A stretch of 64,000 nt of DNA from Plectrocnemia conspersa (lineage: Eukaryota > Arthropoda > Insecta > Trichoptera > Polycentropodidae). Every line of letters starts with the position of its first letter. The first letter of the stretch is position 1. The DNA lies in contig VTFK01000055.1 in the NCBI GenBank assembly GCA_009617715.1, positions 248,001-312,000 on the forward strand. Direction: 5' to 3'. The translations under genes were made by a program, and so were the position numbers. Under the pieces are notes generated by a model that was given only the letters and a program-made list of their open reading frames with translations, ran no database searches and was not told the DNA's origin. Shown in pieces: positions 34,430 through 46,529 of this stretch.

Positions 34430-36840
34430 AAAAGGATAGTATCTCACTTCCCGCGCCTGGTATCTATCTAAATATGCATATTAGTAAAATAAATATTATG
34501 GATAAAGTCTTCCATGATTGAACTATCCTACAATTGAACCAACTGAGGTATATACCTTCTAAGCAGGTTACAATAAATACTGAATTATAAAATAATATGA
34601 TAGTAATAACATCATAATTAGGTCATGTAGTAGACTATTAATATGAATTCAGTATAAAATGCAATAAATAAACTGGAAAACGCAATAACAATTCCGCCAT
34701 TGTGGTGGTATTCAATATTGATGAGAAAGAAATTCAATGTCACTTTTCTTACATGGGCCACGGAATACAATTTCGGCAATGGTGTGTATTCGGTCGGGTC
34801 TCGTGGATGGAGATGGAGATTGCCGAGGGGTGGCCCAGGGGTGGATCGGGGTGGTGGTCATTCAATGAGATTGCTTCTGGCTTCCACTTGCGGGGTAATG
34901 GATCTCGCCGGAATGGGCCGGATCAAGAAGCCGGCCCTGCACGCCTTGATACGTACTGCTACACTTCAATACATTTGATGCTTCTGTTACTATTTTTATT
35001 TTACTTTATCCTATTCACCCAGTTAATTAGGACACCTGATACTTGCTAAATACCTTAAACGTGATACTTTTATTTCACAGACAGTAATTATAACTATATT
35101 TTGAAATCCTTGATAAAAATTCCTCACACGTCTACTAGCGCTAAGCAATGTAATAATTTAAAATTGTTATTAATTCATCGTAAGTATTCAATATGACGAT
35201 ATTATTTATAAAAAGGGCGTAGACAACTGTTGAGCTATTTAAAATAACACGATGTAAAAAATGTCCAGATATATTTAGCAGGACAGTGCAAAATTTGGGC
35301 GTATTTTCAGAAATGGATCAAATATAATGTAATTCATCTAACTACTTGTTAGTCGCAAGATATTCTCTCGAAATTTACTTCTTCCCTCTCCTATGTTTAA
35401 TATTGGAAATAATAAACGATAGGTTTAAATAATGTTATTTAGAATAACGTTTTATTATTAAAAGTCTTGTTACAGCATAAAAAATTAAGCCGCACGTAAA
35501 TCTATCCTCCAAATATTTTACTAAATATTTTACCCAATTTATAAACTAAGAAGTTTGGCACAAATTCTTTAACATATATTGCATTTTAAATCTTTAATGA
35601 TTTAGCAAAATCAACTTAAAATAATTAGAAAATACGCAATTTTATTTAATTAAATAATACATTTATTATATTATTATTTTGATTTCCATTTACTATGCAT
35701 CTGATTTTTTTTTTAATTTAATAATTAATATTGTAAGTGTACTTATCATATTTTTTCTAAATATATGCATATTTTTTATGTATTTAATTTTAACCGCAGA
35801 TTAAATTAATTCCCTCTCATTTAAAATCACGCAATAAATTAATAAGTATATAAAAAAAACTCAACAAGTATATATTTTTTTAATTACTGTATGTCACATA
35901 AACATTTTTACAATTTAAATGTAATTAAATTATACTATACACAGTGAGTGATAAAATCAAATATATATTATTTGCTCCTACGCTTAAAATCAATGATAAG
36001 TATATGGACCTTCAAAGAGAAGTTTCAAGGACAATAGACTAGCGGTATGGCACAAAAAAAATGTTCAACGCAATCTATGCTTCAAAACGGGTGTAATTGT
36101 AAACAAGAACGATTTAAATAACGTATTTATGCGTCATTTACAGACATTATGAGCAGGTAGCGAAACCCAAAAATTTCATTATTTATAATTTGATGCAAAC
36201 TTTTGGGCGCTGCACTATAATAATAGTATTCCATAAGTAACCAAATCACACAGAGTTGTTCAAAAAGAGACCAAACGTAAGATTCATATTCTTCCGATAG
36301 TATATAAACTAGCAAGAAATACTTGAAAAGCTAGCAAAAATTACTTGAAACTCGCAAGAGTTAAAACCTGAATTCGCCATCAGTGGAACTAACAAACGAG
36401 CCAGAACGAATATAGGTTTTTCACCTCAATCGTGTTATTTTAACCAAAATACGAAAGGCCTATATATATTATTTTGACATACAAATAGTTGATGACTAGA
36501 TTTGGTATAGTTAACTTGATATCCTTGGACTCTGTATAATTCATATTACAAACTTTTCTAAAGAAAAGTAAATATAAGTCTCTTTATAGATATTTTAAAA
36601 AATATTATATTTTGTATTACTAATGTGCCAGTGTATGATTTTTTTTATAAATAACTGAACAATAAGATTAAAAATCTAATTTATCGGATCAGACACAAAT
36701 TGCATAAAATCTAACAAAAAATTGCGTAGATATTAGAATTTGAAACTAAAGATTTTTACGCAAAGAAATAATTTACTGCTATTTCTAAAACTACTTGCTT
36801 TTAAAGTATAAAAGTTGACGATACGCTTAAAAGAATTAAT
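34430..36840. other. Gene-free; GC-rich island at 34,700-34,980
   Basis: The island is G-rich on the + strand (GGGGTGG runs) and carries two overlapping plus frames in different phases (92 and 115 codons), which argues against real coding. From 35,050 to 36,840 the sequence is AT-rich with no recognised feature. Confidence 0.3.
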
Positions 36841-36879
36841 GTAATTTCTTACTGAAAATTATATAAAAAAAAGTAATGA

Positions 36880-37097
36880 TACTTTAAAAAAATAAATGGT
36901 AACGGAACTCCCGAAGGCGCTTCGTAAGACACCTTTTCTATTAAATTGGTATATGGATCTGTCGTTTTGTAATTTTCTTGAATGGTTATGACTTGACTCT
37001 GGTCCGAATGTACTAGGCCTGTTTTTACAGCGCCGAATTGCCAATAGAGGTCATTCGTGGCCACCCCTAATCTCGCAAAGCGGCGCTCAACCTTTTT
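36880..37097 (-). other. Protein-like open frame, candidate internal exon
   Basis: On the minus strand an acceptor-like TATTAG at 37,103-37,098 is followed by an open frame whose translation includes TNDLYWQFGAVKTGLVHSDQ and then NYKTTDPYTNLIEKVSYEAP. Composition is balanced and protein-like until about 36,900, where it becomes AT-rich. There is no ATG at the upstream end (a GTG lies at 37,064), which fits an internal exon. Possible donors are weak (AAAAG|GTGTCT). I do not recognise the family. Alternatives are a relic of a mobile element or chance. Confidence 0.35.
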
Positions 37098-37104
37098 CTA
37101 ATAC

Positions 37105-37785
37105 GGAGCAGAAACTATCAACGTACCACATTCCGTACGGTTAATTTATTTTTATTCCATATATACTTAATTAATACATTTTACGAATCACCGGCAGATG
37201 TCTACCATAATCTAATGGTTCAATAAATACTATTGTATACATATATCTCTCATATAGTATCCATTCTTTCCACAAATGTATGTACATATATGGCAAAACG
37301 GGAAACAACTATCATATGCTGTAATTTATTATCTAATATGCTTATCGTTTTTGATGTTAGTTTTTGTTACAAATTAATCACATTTAAACTATAGAAAGTG
37401 ATTAAAACCAAAATAATTTAGGTGTAGTGATTTTTTTATACTGTTTTTATATATTATTTAGAGACATTTTTGTATTGAACTACTAATAATAATATCTATA
37501 TATTACATAAAGCACACTATATAAACCAAATATTTTTTGTAATAAATATAAAAGGTTATTTAAAGTAATTAAGGGTTACAGCAGCTGCTTGAAAAAAAAA
37601 GCCCCTAAAACCGATTTTTTGTTCTTTAGATATATTTAAACTCTAACTTTTTGTATGTTTTAAACAGTTGCTATGCTTATTATAATATATACAAAAATAT
37701 AGTATTATTATTTTTAATATCATTAACGATTTGTGGAGGGTGGAATTAACTACACTGTTAACTCTAAAGTCATGATTATTTTAAA
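37105..37785. other. AT-rich, no feature recognised
   Basis: Low-complexity AT-rich DNA without a convincing open frame or repeat structure. Confidence 0.4.
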
Positions 37786-37790
37786 CTCGT

Positions 37791-38429
37791 TGTTGACAAA
37801 GGGCCTAACTTAGTATACTCAGTACTACAATTGCGTAATATATTGCAATTTTACAGACAACCTACCTACTAGCACATTAACCACTCGTAAGCACACAAAA
37901 AAGCTAAACTTTTGTGCGTAAATACGCAATAGACAATGCGTCCAACCTGCATAAAAAACGCTATTGCCATGTACTTCTTGCAGTAAGAAGTTTCGTTGGT
38001 TAAATAATCAAGCAATGCAATTGGTTCACTAGCATCCACATCTGTGATCGTCAGAGTTGTCTCGAATCAAGAGTATAAATGATGTGACACTTTGTCACAT
38101 CGCCAGACGATCACATGATTCAAAGCAAGACGGTCAACTGATTAAAAACATTCGAGGCATGAGATGATCAACCGATTCACAACAAATGTTTCAGAGACGA
38201 TCACACGATTTGAAATAAGACGAGACAATCAAATACGAACCCAGACAGTAAACTAGCATCTACACGAGAAACATCAGCGATTGGTTCAGATAACATAACT
38301 TCTCCACCAGCACATCAATCTACGAAATACAACATCACTATTTCTCTGCTGTAATACAGAATAAAAATAAACTATTACCAAGTTTTTCTGGCGTATATTT
38401 AGGCTAAAGGTCACACCCCTTTGGCCTCA
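37791..38429 (+). mobile_element. Possible solo LTR of a second family
   Basis: The segment starts TGTTGACAAAGGGCC and ends CACCCCTTTGGCCTCA, giving TG...CA ends with a weak inverted similarity. Inside are TATAAAT (38,074), a GATGTGAC/GTCACATC hairpin just after it, four to five degenerate copies of GACGATCACACGATT, and AATAAAAATAAAC near 38,360. This order fits an LTR promoter and poly(A) signal. No target duplication was found and no second copy is present, so the call is tentative. Confidence 0.4.
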
Positions 38430-38964
38430 AAGCTTGAAAAATTGATAGGATATATCATTTTCTGGATCTTGTATATTAATTTACGATAATTTTGAGGTAA
38501 ATAATATATTATTAAAATAAAATATAAAATATCGTGCTACGATTATTATTAAGCTCATTTTAAATAATATACATACATACAGAGTGATACGAGTAAATAT
38601 TATAAAAAACTACTATATCAATTTTTAAAATATTAAAGCATAGTTTATACATGTGAAATTTTAAAGAGCAATATTTTTTTATGCTCCTATGTTCGATTAA
38701 GCAGATGCAATTCAAGCCTTATATATTATATTTATAACACATATTTTATTTAATTATACATACATACATATATCACACTTTAAGGGTTTCAACCACCTTC
38801 ACAATCTGTTATAATTCAGAGGTTATTTAAACGACCATTTAGAGCAAACGAAAATAAAAAGAAGAGGTATCTTGGAATTAAACAATTGTAAATATAATAT
38901 TTCACATATCACTCAATTTCACATCCGTCCCGAGACGTTAATCACTTATAAGGGCATTGTAACG
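38430..38964. other. AT-rich, no feature recognised
   Basis: Only AT-rich sequence with a few short CATACATA runs (38,572 and 38,758). Confidence 0.4.
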
Positions 38965-39092
38965 TGAATGAGCAGGACAAATGAACGCAGATAAAAGTGC
39001 GCGAAAAAAATGACGCAGCGACAAAAGAGCGCGGACAAATGGCGCAGCGTCAAATAGCGCAAGTTAAAACGGCACAACGACAAAACAGCGCA
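38965..39092 (+). repeat. Degenerate minisatellite, unit 14-16 bp
   Basis: About eight diverged units of the form GACAAAAGAGCGCAGC follow one another (GACAAATGAACGCA, GATAAAAGTGCGCG, GACAAATGGCGCAGC and so on). It ends in a poly(A) run. Confidence 0.7.
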
Positions 39093-40285
39093 ACGCATAT
39101 ATATAAAAAAAAAAAAACACAAAAATAGAAAAAAACATTAAAATCTGGAATAATTCGATAGGAAATATTCGATAGAAAATTTATAGGAAAATTAAAATTA
39201 AATAAACTTGAATTTTTCTATTTGAATTATTGATGTTATTACTGCGATGGGGTTTATGGCGAAATCTTTTTGGGGTGTCCGACTGCATTACAGATAGTCC
39301 TTCCTCAGTGGTGACTCAATATCTACTGATCATGGCTCAAAATAGTTTTTATCCCTGGCGCCTATCAAAGGACGGAGGTTTCTCTGAACGAAAAACTTGA
39401 TCAACGACTCATGATCATTTCTATCGACAAATCATACTCCTCATCTTTCACAGTAACAGTTTCAATCTAGTACTAATGAACGATATTATCTCATTTAACT
39501 TAATAAACAGTTGCCACAGTTTGTTTAGGTCATATTTACCAAACTAATATGTATTGATTGTATACGCAATACTTACTATTAATTTGACTAATTAAAACGC
39601 CTCGCGCATGTAAGGTGACCCTATATTGACTAATAAATTAATATGGCTAGCAGATAAACTTTTTTAATTAATAATAATATAAGTATAGCTTTGTATGTAA
39701 TAATTTAGTTAATCAAAATTTCCAAGGTCGCTCCGGGAAACGATATTAATTATGACAATTTTGAGAGTTACAAGGCGCCAACACAAAACAACTACGAGGC
39801 TCTTGGAAATTTTACATAACGCTAATTAAATTTTACACGACGATAAGTTCCATTTTTATCGTCAAATTATGTTTCGGCCGTTGATTAAAAATTTTAATAA
39901 CACGCCGTGTTGCTTTCCTCGAATGTTTATGTTTATTTTAAATCAACTCTCTAATTAATTTATGTAGTTAAAATATGATTGGATGGTTTGCAGAAATATT
40001 TATTTAACTCGATCTAATTCGGGGAATTTTAAAAATTTGATTATAAGTCATAAGCGTAATAGTGTACATAAAATATGAACAATTCCTCAGAGAAACACAT
40101 TAATTAAATAAATTCATACTTAAATATTACGTCATATTAATGTTTTTGAAAAGATACAAGGAAACAGCAAAATGAAGTTTCATTGTCGTGCGTTATTTAA
40201 TTGATTTTCTTTGAGAACGTTTTTGGGTGATACAATAAAACTAATGATGAATAAGACTTTTAACTTAATTTCCAATATACATATT
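39093..40285. other. Gene-free; candidate regulatory block 39,560-39,990
   Basis: The block has mixed sequence rich in ATTA/TAATTA sites (for example GCTAATTAAATTTTACACG and GTTGATTAAAAATTTTAAT) with interspersed CG-containing words. No frame is open. It is one of the best candidates here for a developmental enhancer; conservation is untested. Confidence 0.35.
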
Positions 40286-40290
40286 ATACT

Positions 40291-40837
40291 TGTAGCGACC
40301 ATACACAGATGACCACGCTTGAAAGGTCATTGTCTCAAACCCTAAACTTGCGTTAATGACTATAACCAAAAACGATCATTCATTAACAATTGAGAGAAAC
40401 AGCACATCGTTACAATCCCATAAATAACATGAGTTAACAATAAATATTCTCCGTCATTAAAAGAATTCCCTTGTGGCTAAATGGTCACACCACATCCGTG
40501 ACATTTCCGAAAATGTAATACATCCTTGGACGAGCGAATGTTGCTTTTCAAAGGCGTAGACCTATTTCGCCGTTCTACGAAGCAATTGCAGCGATTGGTT
40601 GGATGATTGCTACACATGTGCGATTGGCCAGCAAGCCTTGTAGCCCTGGATATATAAGCCTTGACTCCGATGAGGAGTCTGACAGTCAAAGTCATAAGTC
40701 ATCAGCAGCCTTTCGAAGAGACCGGCAGACGCGCCCCCACCGACACCGAAATATTGCAATAAAAAACTCTTACTAGATTCTACATTGAGTCTCATTGACC
40801 ACGAGGTTAATCACCTCTAGAATTCCCAAGCCCTAAA
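40291..40837 (+). mobile_element. Solo LTR copy 3 with 4-bp target duplication
   Basis: The 547-bp element starts TGTAGCGACCATACACAG and ends AGCCCTAAA, flanked by TACT on both sides (40,287-40,290 and 40,838-40,841). A TATA box (GGATATATAAGCC) at about 40,649 precedes TTGACTCCGATGAGGAG, a likely transcription start region. AATAAAAAACTCTTACTAGA at about 40,758 is the likely poly(A) region. Frames at 40,477 and 40,610 belong to the LTR and are not genes. The 3' terminus TAAA departs from the usual CA. Confidence 0.85.
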
Positions 40838-40841
40838 TACT

Positions 40842-41970
40842 ATAAAAAAGCTTGTAAATGTGATTTTTTAAGGTCACTCTATGAAGGATAAGCATTGGTT
40901 ATATTGATTGGTGCAAACGTATTTTTTATGATCCTAACGAAGTTTTTTATTGATACAGCAAATAACACAACAAAAAGCACACATAATCAAACATCTCCCT
41001 TTCATCTACACACACGTTCGTTTTGGCAATCCTTCACCGTATTTTTTCTTCTTCTCCATTCTTATTCTCTCTCTGCCATCATAGTACAACTGTCGAATTG
41101 TGGATGCGAACGAGGCGTTTGTCCAGAATGAGAATGAGGATCAAAAACGTAGAAAGAGCGTAGTTGAAAGCTCTCCTCTCCCAGGGCTTAAAAGCAATAT
41201 CAGTCCCGCGTGTCGCTCATATTAGAAGCCTTTCTGCGATAATGAAAATCAAACGGTCACACGAACAGACCGACGAGGCAATAAGACGATCCCGGCGAGT
41301 TTCGGTTTATAACGCGGTCACGTAGCGGCCGCCTTAGGTATAAACGACCCCACACACTATCGACGGAATGATACGAACTGAAAAAATATAAGGTGCTTTC
41401 GAGTCTCACGTGCTAAGGATTGGGACAAACTATCTGATGATGAGCTACAAAATTAAATTAGATCACATAAAAAATCAGAAAGGGACGATATTCCTTGGTA
41501 GGTCATCAGCTTATTAAATTATATCGGCTTTCTATCCACATTGGTATTATATCCGTGTCGGTATTTTCTTTATATATCTATATTTATTTATCTGTATACA
41601 TGTCGGTCTAATTCAGTGATACCTATTAAAATCTGAAGCGGTAGCTTGCACAATCTCAGATTTATCACTGTCCGCAATATAAAAAATGTTGGGTGCAAAA
41701 AAATTAATATACGTGTAAGTAACGGTCCAGTATATTACGATTTGCTCAAGTAAGTACATCAGTCAATGCTACTTGCTATTGTAACCAACTTGATAAATTT
41801 AATGCAGCTATTAAATAAAATTTTAAAAAAAATTAAAGCAAGAAAATACGATTTAACCTAGGAATTAAGTAATATGATAAATGGTCTGGGGAAATCAATG
41901 TGTTAAATTATGCATTTTAAATACACTGATAAATCCAAAGATTTTAAAATAAAATTAGATGAGTTCAATA
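40842..41970. other. Gene-free; GC-elevated 41,030-41,400
   Basis: The mixed-sequence island includes GTCACGTAGCGGCCGCC. A 78-codon plus frame (40,895-41,131) overlaps its start without recognisable motif. Candidate non-coding element only. Confidence 0.3.
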
Positions 41971-41975
41971 ATTAA

Positions 41976-42194
41976 TTGCAAATGTGCAAAAATATTTTCT
42001 GTCCTATTAAATACATTGCTAGCACCGTATTAAGTTTCCTACAGAATTGCTTTCCTGAAGAAAATCTTGTTTTATCAGCAGGTAAATATTTGTTTGCAAT
42101 AATGTTTTGCGAATTATATGCAAAACAGTTGTTACAGTTGCCAATAAATACAGTTGGAAAAAGAATTAATGATTCATCTGAAGATCTTTGTTAG
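41976..42194 (+). pseudogene. hAT (ZBED-like) transposase fragment
   Basis: The 72-codon frame ends in LLQLPINTVGKRINDSSEDL, which resembles the segment of ZBED/hAT transposase-like proteins where an IPLS-N-TV-RRI-D-sEDI pattern is typical. The middle (VLSAGKYLFAIMFCELYAKQ) fits the preceding helix of that family. Zinc-finger and catalytic parts are not recognisable on either side, so it is a relic. Identification is from remembered family pattern, not a search. Confidence 0.45.
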
Positions 42195-43135
42195 TTTCTC
42201 GACTACGTACTTTTTATACAAATTTTCTATACAAGTAAAAATATGCTTATTTAATTGCATATGTTAAATATGCTACATAAAATAATACACAAAAATATAG
42301 AAAATATCAAATCATTTTGCAACTCAATTCTTGGAAAAGTCATGAAGATATAAAAGTGAAGTGCGTTGGCTATTTCGTTCAGCAGTGATTTATAATTAAA
42401 AAAAAATACAATCATAAAGAAGAGGCAAATTTATTTAGGAACGATAAATTTATCTTTAAACTTGCCTATTATTTTATTTTTTTTTTAGAATAGTGAGTGA
42501 TTTAAATAAATTAATGCATCCACTGATTCAAAAAATCATCATGTTCACTCTTCAAAATGATTTCTGCCACAGAAATGAACCATATTTACTGAACATCTGC
42601 AATGTTTGATCATGCACTTTTCACATTATTTCAATGACCTTGATTTCACAAAGTTCGCATGGTGTACAGAATTTATTTGTCGATGAACCACATGATGCAT
42701 TTGAATTAAAAACTTTTGATAACTAATATTATTACTATGCAGTATTTCATTGAAACAAAAATTTGAGATTAAAACTTTATATTAATTTTGGTATAATCAA
42801 GTAAATATTTTTTTGAAGACTGTCGAGCATTTGTAACATCATATTTAAGACTTTTGAAAAAACCGGTTTTTAAATTTCAACGTTTCCTTAGACTCGGTTT
42901 TCGAAGTTTACAAATAAAACAGGATAATTCAGTTAAAATAGCGAAAAAAAATTTTCAAACTTCAATAATTTTATATTAAAATAATAATAAAAAAAATAAC
43001 AAGACAAAATATCATCTAATTTAATAATTTAAAAATAAAATCTAGTAAAATCTAAAATAATTTATGATAATGACACCCGCATAATTAAAAACGTGTTAAT
43101 ATTAAAGCTGAGAATAAATTAAATTAATATGTCCA
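42195..43135. other. AT-rich, no clear feature
   Basis: The part next to the hAT fragment (to about 42,740) may be decayed transposon, but no frame or motif is preserved. The rest is low-complexity. Confidence 0.35.
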
Positions 43136-43139
43136 AATT

Positions 43140-43640
43140 AGATGCGGTGTACGACAAGGATGCATCTTGTTAATCTGATTTTATATATTATTACTCCGAA
43201 TCAGTATTTCAAGAAGCTTTAGATGAGAGTGAACTGGAAATACTGGTGAATGGTAAATTATTAAATAACATTCAATTTGCATATGATACAGTAATACTTG
43301 CAGATAATGCCAGCAACCTTTAAACACCCATAAGAAATTTGAATACGTCAAGTAACAAGTATGTTCTTTAGATGAACATTCGTAACAATTAATAAATATT
43401 ATTTCCGAAATCAACCGTAACCATAAACAATTAATTAATCGAAAGAGTCACACACAAGAAATACCTGAGTAGATGAATGAATGATAAATAAGACTCGTAT
43501 CAAGATCAAAGAACTTGAATAATAATAGCAAGAAGTGTATTTTTTAGGACAAGATCTTTAATTTCTTATACGAAGTGAAGGTATGGATCTAAAATCAAGA
43601 ATTAATCCGAAAAGAGCTCTTGAAAATATGGTGCTATAGA
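43140..43640 (+). pseudogene. Decayed LINE reverse transcriptase fragment, second type
   Basis: Read across frames, the + strand gives RT motif B (GVRQGCI, 43,145-43,165), then FQEALDESELEILVNGKLL and FAYDTVILADNASNL. The last corresponds to the FADDTVILAD catalytic motif with one catalytic aspartate position altered. Further decayed blocks (KYLS, ARSVFF) follow up to about 43,640. The motif flavour (GVRQGC, ADDTVIL) differs from the NLGPLLF/YADDLKLY LINE at 20,720, so it is a separate lineage. Confidence 0.6.
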
Positions 43641-43672
43641 CGTATTATTTTTTTTTTTGGGTAGATAGAATT

Positions 43673-43990
43673 ATGGAGGACCACACACATGGCTCTCATT
43701 TGTGGGGAATCTTATTCTTGAAACTCGTTTTAATTACTCTGACCATAAGTGATTCTTCATCAATAAGGATAAACTAGCCAATAGTGAAAAAGACTCTCGT
43801 TGCGACTAGAAAAATAAGGGATTCTCGTAAATAACTCGCAGGATTCTCCAGTGAATTGAATAAATATTTCTTTGATATTAAACGGTCACGGGAAACAATA
43901 TATCACCGAAAGACAACCACCGTAAGGCTACAACATTCCCGTTGCGCAATTCGACCTTGTAGATCATTAAGCAAATGTCACTTTCTAATT
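43673..43990 (+). mobile_element. Decayed 5' part of the same LTR family
   Basis: The segment begins TATGGAGGACCACACACAT and continues with TCTTATTCTTGAAACTCG, TGACCATAAGTGATTCTTCA, CATCAATAAGGA, CGTTGCGACTAG, CATTCCCGTTGCGCAATTCG and ACCTTGTAGATCATTAAGC. These align in order with the left half of the LTR at 25,590. The right half is missing. The 64-codon frame at 43,856 is inside it. Confidence 0.6.
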
Positions 43991-44332
43991 TACAATAAAA
44001 TAAAACTTTATTTAACGGAAAAGTGGGAAAATAAAAAAAAACTTTTTTAAAACAATAATTAATTTATAATAAATTTAGACAAACTTTAAAAACAATTGTA
44101 AAAAAAAAATCTTATACATTTTAAAATTACATCAAACTTAAAATATTAATAATAACTATTTACTTGAATATTAAAAATTTAAGAATCAAGTTAGTGTCAT
44201 TTCTAGATAGTTTTTTACCAAGATCGACTCCTTTTAATTGTTGCGTTTAAAATATATACAGCATGTATTTTATCAATACATATGTAATATAATAATATAA
44301 CTAGAAGGTAAAAAAAAAAAAAGCCAGTGCCA

Positions 44333-44614
44333 CTACAAGTCATCCAGATTGATCAAGAATTTGCGGGGGAAACGGGTCGTTAATCTCTTCCTCTTTCTCT
44401 TATAATATATAAGCCATGACACTGCCACTGAAAAATCACTCTTTTTCAATTTACCAAATATAACTTGGACTTTCACTTCACTTTTTGACTTAGAACATTC
44501 AGACCTGAACTCGCATCCAATGAAGCCTTCATCAAACACCATAAACGACACTTTTATCCAGAGAAACAGCTGCTTTTTAAACAGTAAATTTGAATACTCA
44601 TAAATAAAAAACAA
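44333..44614 (-). other. Unidentified 93-codon open frame, coding uncertain
   Basis: The minus frame has a hydrophobic start and a lysine/arginine-rich end (YYKRKRKRL). Its middle (SEVKVQVIFGKLKKSDFSVA) is more protein-like than nearby chance frames. No domain, paralogue or splice context was recognised. It could be a relic of a mobile element. Confidence 0.25.
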
Positions 44615-44619
44615 TTTAA

Positions 44620-46525
44620 ACTATCGTAATTTAAACATCTCAAATTATTACCATACTAACAACACAATTAATACAAAATTAGGCATTAATTGAAAATTTA
44701 AAACAAATGCTAACCAAATGAGCTTTAATGAACCATTAAAAGAAAAGTCTTGATTCTGTGATTCAAAATTTACTATTGAAATCTAATTTAAAAAAATACA
44801 AAAATAATATCATTAAAACAGTATTGTTTTAACGAATATAATGCAAGCTAAACATATTTATAATAAATAAACAGTTATTATAAAGTATGTATATACTAGA
44901 TATAATAGATAATATGATACGTGTACTTTCTATAAAATAATATTGCGTATTAGATAGGGTCAGAAAATTATAATTACCTAATATATATGCTTATCAGTCA
45001 GTATTCATAAGGGGGATTCAAAGGGTTTTACGCACGCCCTTTACTTATACGTCTTGAAGATTAATAAAATAATAAAATTTTATAATTAACAAATTTGCAT
45101 CTGAACCCAAGGGTGTCACTCTAAATAATTAAATAAAAAATATATGGATAGTGTGTGGATCACTTTAGCGTCGGAGTTGTTTTATGAAGAAAAATCCGTA
45201 AGCTCTCGCAAGCTCGTCTGGGGGTGTGAAAGGCTAATTGAAACAAAGCTGAAGGCTTCTGGCTTACAAATATGGACTCATTTTTTTCTCGAACCCCTAG
45301 TCTCTCGATCTGCTCAGATAGAGAGGAGAGCCACGTAACTGATATAAAAAGAGGGACACGCTCGAGGCTCAACAGGTAAGCCCCGTAAACGTTTTGCGGG
45401 CGAACGTGAAAGTTCACGTCACCGCATTGTGGCCAAATTGAAAACTAAATAGAGACAAAAGAGTATTGCCCTATTGGCTTAGGTCTAATCCGAAACGGTG
45501 TCGGTTTCATTTCGTAAGGGAATGGCCAACTGTAAATGGCTACGGATGGGGGGATGATAAGGAGAAATGGTTTCCTATACGGTTTTACGACACGGACTGT
45601 GCACACATTGAGACAGAGACCTAGGCAAATGTATAAGCCGATTTAGAGAAAATCTTTCCATAAGCCTTAAATTTAATTAAGCGTGAATCAATCATTGTTT
45701 ATTATTCTAAAATATGAGTTTATAATTATAATATATATATTACCCAAATATTTTTTTATGGGAGATTAAATGTGTATTGAGATGAACCTTATTTTATAAA
45801 ATAATATATATATATATAAATATATGACTTTTTACGTAAAATATGGAGGGAATTTTATCCATCTTTATGGTAAGCTGCTTGATTTGGAATTTTGAGCAAA
45901 TGCATATTTTTCTGACAATTAAATTGCACTCATTTATTTTGTTACTCAATCCGATGTTTTAACTTTCATGCCTAAAATATGACAGGAAGCATAAAGAGAA
46001 ACGTATCTTTTGTTATTGAGAACTCATTCTATCTAGCATTTATATATATTAATATGCTAATTTGAATACAGCCGATAGAGAGATTATCGGGAAACTGCAG
46101 CTTATCTATAAGTCTAAATTAAGGGTGGACAAACATTTTGGCTACCTATAGGCAAGAAAATTTGGCCGCGTGTCACATATAAAAGTGTTTTTTGAATTAG
46201 GAAGATTATTTTATAAATTTTTAAAGCAATATTTTTAAACCAAAATTATATTTATTGTACAAAAATAATTTTTAATAAAATGTTTAGCGTACTCACATTC
46301 ACATTTGTGCCATTCTTTTCGACCTGCCACAAAAAAAAAAAATAACGTTATTATCAAATATTTAAAAAAAAATTTACATTTCTTATATAACACAAATTCT
46401 AAATACAATTCTAAATAAAATAAAAATGCAATTGAAAGAAAAACTTTGACATATATAATATATAACTTTGAATTTTCAATAATTTCAATTTTTCATTAAA
46501 TCAAAAAATGACAAGAATTAAATTT
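44620..46525. other. Gene-free; GC-elevated 45,130-45,620
   Basis: The island contains overlapping frames on both strands (64 and 85 codons), GATATAAAAAG at 45,339 and AACAG|GTAAGC at about 45,375, a TATA-like box close to a donor-like site. The spacing would leave almost no first exon, so a promoter is not called. At 46,121 AAGGGTGGACAAACATTTTGG resembles a hAT-type end. An AT microsatellite lies near 45,805. Confidence 0.3.
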
Positions 46526-46529
46526 TAAA

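Noticed and set aside
34700..35049. 115- and 92-codon plus frames
   Set aside because: They are two phases of the same G-rich island, and neither has motif or splice support.
40477..40795. Minus-strand frames of 72 and 61 codons
   Set aside because: They lie inside the solo LTR at 40,291 in antisense orientation and are overlapping phases.
45330..45385. TATA box and splice donor as a promoter with first exon
   Set aside because: TATAAAAAG and AACAG|GTAAGC are too close to leave a usual first exon, and no coding frame follows.
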